Origin: Modestobacter sp. VKM Ac-2986
Lineage (GTDB): Bacteria > Actinomycetota > Actinomycetes > Mycobacteriales > Geodermatophilaceae
Assembly: GCF_026967795.1 (NCBI RefSeq)
Contig: NZ_JAPVBH010000002.1
Location: 702,617 to 766,616, forward strand
Reading direction: 5' to 3'
DNA length: 64,000 nt
In this document: piece after piece, positions 57,624-64,000 of the stretch
How positions within the stretch are numbered: the stretch's first letter is position 1
Layout of the letters: every line of letters begins with the position of its first letter
The notes under the pieces: generated by a model
What the model was told of the DNA's origin: nothing
The model's database searches: none
Seen by the model: only the letters and a program-made list of their open reading frames with translations
Position numbers and translations under genes: made by a program

Positions 57624-59729
57624 ATGGCCGTGGTGGAGCCGACGGACGTCGGCGGCCTCGAGGGGACCGACCTCGAGGGCGCGCGGGTCCGGGCACAGCT
57701 CGCGGTCGACGCAGCCGGCATCGGCACCTTCGACTGGGACCTGCGCACCGGCCGGCTGCTGTGGGACGAGCGGCTGATCGCCCTGTTCGGCTACGAGGTG
57801 AGCACGTTCGGCCGCAGCATCGACGCCTTCAACGCCCGCCTGCACCCCGACGACCTGCCCCGGGTCACCGACGCGCTGCAGGGGGCGGTCGACTCCGTCG
57901 GCGACTACGAGGCCGACTACCGCATCGTGCTGCCCGACGGCACCACCCGCTGGGTGTCGGCGCGCGGCCGGGCGCTGCCCGGTGCGGACGGCACGTCGGT
58001 CCGGGTCATCGGCGTGGCCTACGACGTCACGGCCGAGGTCGCCGACGAGGCCCGCGTGGCCCGCGTCCTGGAGGCGATGCCGGCCGGCTTCTACTCGCTG
58101 GACCACGACTGGCGGTTCGTGCACGTCAACGCCCACGCCGAGCGGCTCCTGGGCCGCAGCCGCGACGAGCTGCTCGGCCAGGAGATCTGGTCGGCGTTCC
58201 CGGCGACGGTCGACGGCGTCTTCGAGGAGAGCTACCGGGCCGCGGTCGCCAGCGGTGAACCGGTCTCCTTCGACGCCTACTACCCGGCCCCCCTCGACGG
58301 CTGGTACGAGCTGCGTGCCTGGCCCACCCCCGACGGGCTGTCGGTCTACTTCATCGAGGTCACCGAGCGCCGCCGCGCCCAGGAGCGGGCCGAGACGGCC
58401 ACCCGCCGGCTCACGTTGCTGGCCCAGGTCAGCGCGGAGCTGGCCGGCACCCTGGACGTGCAGGCGGCCACCACCCGGCTGCCCCGACTGGTCGTGCCGG
58501 CGCTGGCCGACTACTGCATCCTCACCGTGATCGACGACGACGGGCAGCCCCGCGACATCGGCAGCTGGCACCGCGACCCGGCCAGCCGGGTCCTGCTGGA
58601 GCGGTACGCCGAGGTGCGGCTGGACGCCATGCCGATGACCGCCCCGGTGGGCCGTGCGCTGCACTCCAACGAGGCGGTCACGTTCTCCGGTGACGACGTC
58701 CTGCAGCTGCTCCCGCCCGGCCGGGCCCGGGAGCTGCTCACCCTGCTGGCGCCGGAGACCGAGGTCGCGCTGCCGCTGCGTGCCCGCGGCCGGACGCTCG
58801 GGCTGCTGACGCTGTTCTTCTCCGCCGGCCACGTGCCCACCCCCGAGGACGTCTCCGTCGCCCAGGACGTCGCCGACCGGGCCGGGCTGGCCTGGGACAA
58901 CGCGCGGTTGTTCGGCCAGCAGCAGCAGATGGCCGAGACGTTGCAGCGCAGCATGCTCACCGAGCCGCCGGAGCCCGACCACGCCGAGATCGTGGTCCGC
59001 TACCTGCCGGCCGCCGAGGCGGCCCGGGTGGGCGGTGACTGGTACGACGCGTTCCTGCAGCCCAACGGCGCGACCATGCTGGTCATCGGGGACGTCGTCG
59101 GCCACGACACCGCAGCCGCCGCCGCGATGGGCCAGGTCCGCAGCCTGCTGCGCGGGATCGCCGCCTACAGCGACGCCGGCCCCTGCGAGGTGCTGCGCGG
59201 GCTGGACTCGGCGATGTCGGTCCTGCAGCTGGACACCCTGGCCACCGCCGCCATCGCCCGGTTCGAGCAGACCCTCGACGAGCGTGCGCGCGGCGTCACC
59301 CGGATGGTGTGGGCCAACGCCGGGCACCTGCCGCCGCTGGCGCTGAACCCCGACGGCAGCGTCGCGGTCCTGGCCGACTGGAAGGCCGACCTGCTGCTCG
59401 GGGTCGACTCGTCGGTGACCCGCACCGAGAACGTCGTCACCCTCGACCGCGGCACCACGGTGCTGCTCTACACCGACGGCCTCATCGAGCGCCGGGACGC
59501 CGACCTGGACACCGGTCTGCAGCGGCTGCGCACCGCGCTGTCGGAGCTGGCCGAGCTCCCGCTGCAGCAGCTGTGCGACGAGCTGATCGACCGGCTGGTC
59601 GACGGCAAGCCCGAGGACGACGTCGCCCTGGTGGCCGTGCGGCTGCACCGGCAGGACCGCCCGCGCCCGCCCGAGGCCGGTCCGAACCGGGTGCCCGACG
59701 GGGTGCCCGCCGACCCGGGCGCCCCGTGA
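57624..59729 (+). CDS. PAS-PAS-GAF-PP2C (SpoIIE/RsbU-type) serine phosphatase
   Basis: A 701-residue signalling phosphatase. PAS 1 (~25-130, FDWDLRTGRLLWDERLIALFGYE, HPDDLPRV), PAS 2 (~145-250), GAF (~260-420) and a C-terminal PP2C phosphatase: VGGDWYDAF and GDVVGHDTAAAAAMGQVR hold metal-binding Asp residues, YTDGLIERR and EDDVALV the rest. Such enzymes dephosphorylate STAS anti-anti-sigma factors. No STAS gene is in the window; the partner is probably the ATPase-type protein just downstream or one encoded elsewhere. The GTGs at 57621 and 57630 are alternative starts. Confidence 0.88.
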   Translation: MAVVEPTDVGGLEGTDLEGARVRAQLAVDAAGIGTFDWDLRTGRLLWDERLIALFGYEVSTFGRSIDAFNARLHPDDLPRVTDALQGAVDSVGDYEADYRIVLPDGTTRWVSARGRALPGADGTSVRVIGVAYDVTAEVADEARVARVLEAMPAGFYSLDHDWRFVHVNAHAERLLGRSRDELLGQEIWSAFPATVDGVFEESYRAAVASGEPVSFDAYYPAPLDGWYELRAWPTPDGLSVYFIEVTERRRAQERAETATRRLTLLAQVSAELAGTLDVQAATTRLPRLVVPALADYCILTVIDDDGQPRDIGSWHRDPASRVLLERYAEVRLDAMPMTAPVGRALHSNEAVTFSGDDVLQLLPPGRARELLTLLAPETEVALPLRARGRTLGLLTLFFSAGHVPTPEDVSVAQDVADRAGLAWDNARLFGQQQQMAETLQRSMLTEPPEPDHAEIVVRYLPAAEAARVGGDWYDAFLQPNGATMLVIGDVVGHDTAAAAAMGQVRSLLRGIAAYSDAGPCEVLRGLDSAMSVLQLDTLATAAIARFEQTLDERARGVTRMVWANAGHLPPLALNPDGSVAVLADWKADLLLGVDSSVTRTENVVTLDRGTTVLLYTDGLIERRDADLDTGLQRLRTALSELAELPLQQLCDELIDRLVDGKPEDDVALVAVRLHRQDRPRPPEAGPNRVPDGVPADPGAP

Positions 59730-59848
59730 ACCCGGCGGACCGGACCGGGGCCGACCCCACCTCGACCAGCGACCCGGGACGGCTCGGCCTACCGTGGACG
59801 GGGCGCCCCGGCACAGGTCGGACCACATCGACCGGAGGGAGCTCCCCC

Positions 59849-60811
59849 GTGCCCGCGACGACGACCGAGCCGCCTCTCGACGGCCACGTCCACGAGCTGC
59901 TGGTGCACGACTCGCCCGAGGAGCTCCTGGCGGTCGCCGTCCCGTTCCTGCGGGCCGGGCTGGAGGCCGGTGAGTCCGCGGTCATCGCCACCGGCGACGC
60001 CTCCGGTGCCCTGCTCCGGGAGGCCCTGGGCGACGACGAGCGGGTGGTCGTCATCCCGCGCAGCGAGGTCTACCGGATCCGCACGCCCACCGCGCTCACC
60101 GCCGTGCGGCGGCTGGTCGACCAGCAGCTGACCGCCGGCAGCACGCGGGTGCGCGTGCTCGGCGAGACCGACTTCGGGCGGACGCCGCGCGACTGGCTGG
60201 AGTGGCAGCGCTACGAGGCCGTGGTGAACGAGGCCTTCCGGCCGCTGCCGCTGTGGGGGCTCTGCGCCTACGACACCACCGTGCTGCCCGACGAGCTCAT
60301 CACCACCGGCCTGCAGACCCACCCCTTCGTGCACACCGCGACCGGGCGTCAGGTCAACCCCGACTTCGTCGAGCCCGCTGGCTTCCTGCGGTCGCTGCCG
60401 GTGCCCGACGAGCCGCTGGAGGGCACCGCGCCGCTGCTGCGCGTCGACGACGTCCGCGAGTTCAGCGGGCTGCGCCGCGCCGTCGCCCGGGTGCTCGCCG
60501 ACCTGGGCGGTGACCCCGACCTGCTCGAGGACCTGCACCTGGCCATCGACGAGATGAGCTCCAACGCGGTGCGGCACGGCGGCCCGCCGGTCACCCTGCG
60601 GCTCTGGGCCGGCGCGGACCGCGTGGTCTGCCGGATCAGCGACGGCGGCACGGGCATGGACTCACCGTTCGCCGGTTACGGCCCGGCCCACGGGGAGGAC
60701 CTCTCCCGCGGCGGGATGGGTCTGTGGCTGGCCCGCCAGCTGTGCGACCACGTCGACGTCATCGACGAGGGCGCCGGGCTGACCGTGCGCCTGACGACGT
60801 CCCTGCACTGA
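59849..60811 (+). CDS. MEDS-domain plus HATPase anti-sigma-like regulator
   Basis: A 320-residue protein. Residues ~15-180 are a MEDS-type sensory domain (HELLVHDSPEELLAVAVPFLRAGLEAGESAVIATG, WLEWQRYEAVVNEAF, LWGLCAYD). Residues ~210-320 are an RsbW-like ATPase (LHLAIDEMSSNAVRHGG, RISDGGTGMDSPF, GGMGLWLARQLCDHVDV). No HisKA segment is present, so it should act as an anti-sigma or anti-anti-sigma kinase. The GTG follows GGAGGGAG. It lies 119 bp after the phosphatase gene and probably belongs to the same switch. Confidence 0.83.
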   Translation: MPATTTEPPLDGHVHELLVHDSPEELLAVAVPFLRAGLEAGESAVIATGDASGALLREALGDDERVVVIPRSEVYRIRTPTALTAVRRLVDQQLTAGSTRVRVLGETDFGRTPRDWLEWQRYEAVVNEAFRPLPLWGLCAYDTTVLPDELITTGLQTHPFVHTATGRQVNPDFVEPAGFLRSLPVPDEPLEGTAPLLRVDDVREFSGLRRAVARVLADLGGDPDLLEDLHLAIDEMSSNAVRHGGPPVTLRLWAGADRVVCRISDGGTGMDSPFAGYGPAHGEDLSRGGMGLWLARQLCDHVDVIDEGAGLTVRLTTSLH

Positions 60812-60835
60812 CCCGACCGCGACCGAGAGGCACCC

Positions 60836-61231
60836 GTGGACCTGCCCGAGCGGCTGCTCGCCCTGCTGCACCGCCCCAGTCCCTGCTTCCTCGCCACCAC
60901 GATGCCCGACGGGTCGCCGCAGCTGACCCAGACCTGGGTCGACACCGACGGCACGCACGTGCTGGTCAACACCGTGGCCGGGTTCCAGAAGGTGCGGAAC
61001 ATGGAGCGCGACCCGCGGGTGGCGCTCAACGTCGCCGACCCCGACGACGTGTCCAGCTACTACGCGGTGCGCGGCCGGGTCGTCGAGATCACCCGCGACG
61101 GGGCCGCGGAGCACATCGACCGGCTGGCGCAGAAGTACCTCGGCGGCCCCTACCCCTGGTACGGCGGCCGCGACCAGGTCCGGCTGACCGTCCGCATCGC
61201 CGCCGACCGGATCAGCTCACCGCAGGGCTGA
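60836..61231 (+). CDS. PPOX-class F420-dependent oxidoreductase
   Basis: A 131-residue split beta-barrel protein. PCFLATTMPDGSPQLTQTWVDTDGTHVLVNTVAGFQKVRNMERDPRVALNVAD is the conserved flavin/F420-binding half; the C-terminus has YYAVRGRVVEIT and RDQVRLTVRIAADRIS. The TQTWVDTDGTHVLVNT pattern favours F420 over FMN (FDOR-B type). GTG start after CGAGAGG, 25 bp behind the anti-sigma-like gene. Substrate unknown. Confidence 0.85.
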   Translation: MDLPERLLALLHRPSPCFLATTMPDGSPQLTQTWVDTDGTHVLVNTVAGFQKVRNMERDPRVALNVADPDDVSSYYAVRGRVVEITRDGAAEHIDRLAQKYLGGPYPWYGGRDQVRLTVRIAADRISSPQG

Positions 61232-61404
61232 CCGGTGCGTCCGGGGCTGCTGTGGGCCATGTGATCAACGCGGCGCGTCACGGCGCGCTTTCCGGTGCTC
61301 GATCGTCCGGCCCCTAGCATCGTGCCGCGTACTGCTGCCCGACCGGTCGGACCCGACCGTCCCGTGGCACGGGGGACGGTGCGCATCCGGAGGAGGAACG
61401 AGTC

Positions 61405-62655
61405 GTGGGCTGGTCGACCAGAGGCACCACCGCCGTGGCCGCGGCAGGCACGACCGCCGTCCCGCCGCCGGCAGCACCACCCGTGCCCCGTCCGCGCCGC
61501 AAGGTCGAGCAGGACGCCAGCCTCGAGCACGCCGCCCAGCAGGCCGGAGTGCTGACCCAGGCCAGCCGGGAGGTCTCCGACACCTCCCAGCAGGCCGCCG
61601 AGTCGCTGACCGAGCTGCGGTCGGCGATCACCGACATCTCCACCAGCACCCACCGTGCCTCCACGATCGCCGAGGACGCGGTGCGGGACGCCCGTGCCGT
61701 CGACGAGCGGATCGCCGCCCTCCAGGAGGCCAGCGAGTCGATCACCGAGATGGTGCGGTTGATCTCCGCGATCAGCCAGCAGAGCCGGTTCCTCGCGCTC
61801 AACGCCTACGTCGAGGCCGCCCGCGCCGGGGACGTCGGCCGCGGGTTCGCCGTCGTCGCCGACGAGGTCAAGCAGCTGGCCAGCCGCACCGCCCAGGCCG
61901 CCGAGGACATCGGCGCGCAGATCGAGGCCGTGCAGTCCGAGACCCGCCAGGCGGTCAGCGCCATCCAGCGGATCAGCGGCACGCTCGGCTCGATCGCCGA
62001 GGCCCAGGACGCCATCGCCGCCGCCGTCGAGCAGCAGCGGGCCGCCACCGACCGGGTCGTGGACAACGTCGACCGGGCGGCCAGCGGCTCGGCCCGGATC
62101 AGCCGGGCGGTGGCCGAGCTGGCCGACAGCCAGCGGCTGGCCTACGTGCGCCGCGCGCTGACCCTTGCCCAGGACCTGCTCGAGGACGCCGGCGGCCTCT
62201 CCCTCGGCGCGGGCACCCGCTCGACGACCGTCACCGACCAGGCGACCTCGACCGGCCACCAGGTGGACCTGCCCGAGCTGGTGCTCGGCGGGACACCGCT
62301 GACCTGGGTCGACGACCCCCGCCGGCCCGCGCCGCTGGTGGACGACGTGGTGGCGCAGATGGGCGGCACCTGCACGCTCTTCCAGCGACTGGACGACGCC
62401 GGGGCCATGGTGCGCGCGGCCACCACCGTGGTCACCGCCGCGGGCCGGCGCAACATCGGGACCTACATCGCCCCGGTCAACGTCGACGGCACCCGCAACC
62501 CGGTGCTCGCCGCCGTGCTGGCCGGCCGGCTCTACACCGGGCCGGCGACCGTGGCCGGCAAGCCGTACTTCACCGCCTACGCCGGTGTGCACGCCCCCGA
62601 CGGCACGCTGGTCGGCATGCTCTACGTCGGGCTGCCGACCGAGTCGCTGGGCTGA
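61405..62655 (+). CDS. soluble methyl-accepting receptor with C-terminal Cache-like domain
   Basis: A 416-residue receptor with reversed order. Residues ~35-260 form the long signalling coiled coil with the CheA/CheW tip [43 protein letters not shown]. Residues ~285-410 ([55 protein letters not shown]) resemble the Cache_3/Cache_2 fusion, normally an extracytoplasmic sensor. No membrane helix is present, so it should be cytoplasmic and sense an internal ligand. No che or flagellar gene is in the window. GTG after GGAGGAACG. Confidence 0.85.
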   Translation: MGWSTRGTTAVAAAGTTAVPPPAAPPVPRPRRKVEQDASLEHAAQQAGVLTQASREVSDTSQQAAESLTELRSAITDISTSTHRASTIAEDAVRDARAVDERIAALQEASESITEMVRLISAISQQSRFLALNAYVEAARAGDVGRGFAVVADEVKQLASRTAQAAEDIGAQIEAVQSETRQAVSAIQRISGTLGSIAEAQDAIAAAVEQQRAATDRVVDNVDRAASGSARISRAVAELADSQRLAYVRRALTLAQDLLEDAGGLSLGAGTRSTTVTDQATSTGHQVDLPELVLGGTPLTWVDDPRRPAPLVDDVVAQMGGTCTLFQRLDDAGAMVRAATTVVTAAGRRNIGTYIAPVNVDGTRNPVLAAVLAGRLYTGPATVAGKPYFTAYAGVHAPDGTLVGMLYVGLPTESLG

Positions 62656-62667
62656 GCCGGCGGGCCG

Positions 62668-63273
62668 TCACTGCCGGACGGCGAGCACCAGCCAGCGGTC
62701 CTCGGCGTCGTCGACCAGTGTCGTCGTCCAGCCCGCGCGGCTGAGCAGGGCGCTGATCCGCGGCTGACCGCGTACGTCGTCCGGTCGCAGTTCGTGGCCG
62801 TGCCGGCGGGCCAGCGCCACGCGGCCGACCGGGGAGAACAGCGCCAGCCGCGCTCCGTGGGCGGCGACCCGGCCCAGCTCGCGCAGCCCGGCCTCCGGCT
62901 CGGCCAGGTGCGACACCAGGCCGGCGGCCAGGACGGCGTCGAAGGCGCCCGTGGCGAACGGCAGCGCGTGGACGTCGCCGCGCACCAGCCCGGCGATCTC
63001 TGCGCGCCCCCGGCCGGTGGCCTCGGTGAGCATCTCCGCGGTCAGGTCGACCCCGACCACGGTGCCGGCCGGGCCGGTCGCCGCCCGCAGCACCGGCAGC
63101 GCCCGACCGGTGCCGCAGGCGGCGTCCAGGACGGTGTCGCCGGGGTGCACCCCGAGCTCGGCGACCGCGCGGGCGAAGCGGGGCCCGTCGTCGGGGAACC
63201 GCTCCTCCCACCCGGCGGCCCGGACCGCGAAGAACGCCCGGGTGTCCCGGGCGCCGTCGTCCGGGCCGCTCAC
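62668..63273 (-). CDS. class I SAM-dependent methyltransferase
   Basis: A 201-residue methyltransferase of the Methyltransf_11/25 type. TVLDAACGTGRALPVLR is motif I, GVDLTAEML the acidic residue that binds the SAM ribose, and FDAVLAAGLVSHL motif IV. Substrate unknown. It starts with GTG 7 bp after the stop of the LytR_C-type gene, so it is likely the second gene of that operon. Confidence 0.85.
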   Translation of the reverse strand: MSGPDDGARDTRAFFAVRAAGWEERFPDDGPRFARAVAELGVHPGDTVLDAACGTGRALPVLRAATGPAGTVVGVDLTAEMLTEATGRGRAEIAGLVRGDVHALPFATGAFDAVLAAGLVSHLAEPEAGLRELGRVAAHGARLALFSPVGRVALARRHGHELRPDDVRGQPRISALLSRAGWTTTLVDDAEDRWLVLAVRQ

Positions 63274-63280
63274 GGCGGGC

Positions 63281-64000
63281 TCAGCAGGGCAGGCCGGTGA
63301 ACGCCCGGAACGCCTCGACCAGTGCAGCGGAGTCGTCCGCGCCGAGCACGACGGTCACGTGCTCACCGGCACCGGCCCGCAGCCGGTCGGCCTCACCCAG
63401 CACCGCGGCCAGCCGCTCGGCCCGCGCCCGGTCGGCCTCGGCGAACTCAATGCCGGAGACGGCGGCCTCACCGGCGGTCACGGTGCCGACGGTCAGCCCG
63501 CCGTCCCGCAGCGCCTGCGCGACCTCCTCGGCCAGCACCGGGTCCCCGGTCCCGTCGAGCACGTCGACGGTGGTGGCCGCGGCCGGCTCGCAGGAGTCGG
63601 TCGGCGGGGCCGGCGGCTCCGTCGTGGGCGGCGCGACGGGCGGCGTCGAGGTGGCGGGCGGCTCGGTCGTCGGAGGCGCCGAACTGGCGGGCGGCTCTGT
63701 CGTGGGAGCGGGCTCCGTCGTCGGCGCGGGCTCCGTCGTCGGCGCGGGCTCCGTCGTCGGCGCGGGCTCCGTCGTCGGCGCGGGCTCCGTCGTCGGCGCG
63801 GGCTCCGTCGTCGGCGCGGGCTCCGTCGTCGGCGCGGGCTCCGTCGTCGGCGCGGGCTCCGTCGTCGGCGCGGGCTCCGTCGTCGGCGCGGGCTCCGTCG
63901 TCGGCGCGGGCTCCGTCGTCGGCGCGGGCTCCGTCGTCGGCGCGGGCTCCGTCGTCGGCGCGGGCTCCGTCGTCGGCGCGGGCTCCGTCGTCGGCGCGGG
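63281..64000 (-). CDS. LytR_C-domain protein with TTEPAP repeats (partial, N-terminus beyond right edge)
   Basis: The visible 239 codons run open to the window edge, so the start is not seen. The C-terminal ~95 residues (VDVLDGTGDPVLAEEVAQALRDGGLTVGTV, IEFAEADRARAERLAAVLG, VTVVLGADDS) match the LytR_C domain that follows LytR-CpsA-Psr proteins or occurs alone in actinobacteria. Before it, a Cys in TDSCEP and then about 16 copies of the hexapeptide TTEPAP, encoded by an exact 18-bp repeat. A Pro/Thr-rich tether of this kind suggests a wall-spanning exported protein. A GTG at 63562 is an internal codon, not the start. Confidence 0.72.
   Translation of the reverse strand, partial: PAPTTEPAPTTEPAPTTEPAPTTEPAPTTEPAPTTEPAPTTEPAPTTEPAPTTEPAPTTEPAPTTEPAPTTEPAPTTEPAPTTEPAPTTEPAPTTEPAPTTEPPASSAPPTTEPPATSTPPVAPPTTEPPAPPTDSCEPAAATTVDVLDGTGDPVLAEEVAQALRDGGLTVGTVTAGEAAVSGIEFAEADRARAERLAAVLGEADRLRAGAGEHVTVVLGADDSAALVEAFRAFTGLPC
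63711..64000. repeat. exact 18-bp tandem repeat (at least 16 copies), in frame
   Basis: Unit GGCTCCGTCGTCGGCGCG repeats without a single change from 63711 to the end of the window, reading TTEPAP on the minus strand. Three diverged copies precede it (63610-63710). It is inside the LytR_C-type gene and continues beyond the edge. Confidence 0.97.

Noticed and set aside
57291..59828. 845-codon minus-strand frame
   Set aside because: Antisense shadow of the PAS-PAS-GAF-PP2C phosphatase gene with biased composition and no recognisable domain.
63711..64000. CRISPR or intergenic satellite
   Set aside because: The 18-bp unit is an in-frame multiple of three encoding TTEPAP inside an open frame and has no spacers.
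1..64000. tRNA, rRNA, insertion sequence or attachment site
   Set aside because: I saw no T-arm-like motif, no transposase or integrase reading frame and no flanking direct repeat typical of integration. A covariance search could still find a small RNA.

Overview
The window is very GC-rich and reads as chromosome of a high-GC actinobacterium. Gene content and style point to a Geodermatophilaceae-like soil or rock organism, but no rRNA or marker gene is present to prove it. The supporting signs are F420-dependent oxidoreductases, an Arr-type rifamycin ADP-ribosyltransferase, GTG/TTG starts, several apparently leaderless genes with a TANNNT-like -10 box 6-7 nt before the start, and dense packing with 1-4 bp overlaps. 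There is no rRNA, tRNA, CRISPR array, transposase or prophage. Almost all DNA is coding, and the long alternative frames are shadows.

Layout. 1-14000: an RlmA-like methyltransferase cut by the left edge with a phosphodiesterase, a DHA2 exporter, a CDF metal exporter behind a 26-bp palindrome, an M23 peptidase next to a 3 x 53 bp tandem repeat, a zinc alcohol dehydrogenase, a second MFS exporter, an aldo/keto reductase, a glycosyltransferase/GMC-oxidoreductase pair and an ABC-F ATPase. 13800-15750: a small accessory patch with two copies of a 72-bp cloverleaf-capable repeat, two overlapping paralogous genes of unknown family, a DUF1801 gene, and a 39-residue membrane peptide gene with a decayed second copy. 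15750-26400: oxygenase, AlkZ-like glycosylase, aldo/keto reductase, FUSC protein, Arr, SDR/F420 reductase with a divergent TetR, SIMPL protein, YpfJ-like metalloprotease, F420:NADPH reductase and a siderophore-interacting protein under an iron box. 26470-28740: a three-gene envelope-stress operon behind a sigma-B-like promoter.

28840-41045 is a coherent catabolic cluster: a DeoR regulator, a fused four-carbon acid-sugar kinase/PdxA-type dehydrogenase, and divergently a complete Opp/Dpp-type ABC importer, an aldo/keto reductase, an HpaI-type aldolase, a cytoplasmic Asp-box (BNR) protein and an SDR, all joined by short gaps or overlaps. Twin palindromes lie in the divergent promoter. It looks like uptake and breakdown of an unusual sugar-acid-containing compound. 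41169-46242 combines a response regulator and membrane histidine kinase with a TasA/camelysin-like surface protein, a SipW-like signal peptidase and a receiver-HPt protein that has lost both phospho-acceptor residues, followed by an OmpR-type regulator on the other strand.

46499-64000 holds metabolic genes (acyl-CoA dehydrogenase, PEP mutase family, PurT), a DUF2786 protein, two more DHA2 exporters (one with a divergent TetR), an APC permease, then a signalling group (PAS-PAS-GAF-PP2C phosphatase, MEDS-ATPase anti-sigma-like protein, F420-type PPOX protein, soluble chemotaxis-type receptor with a C-terminal Cache-like domain) and finally a methyltransferase and a LytR_C-type protein whose coding sequence contains an exact 18-bp repeat running off the right edge.

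A family of GC-rich hairpins sharing one core recurs at gene ends across the window and probably acts as terminators.
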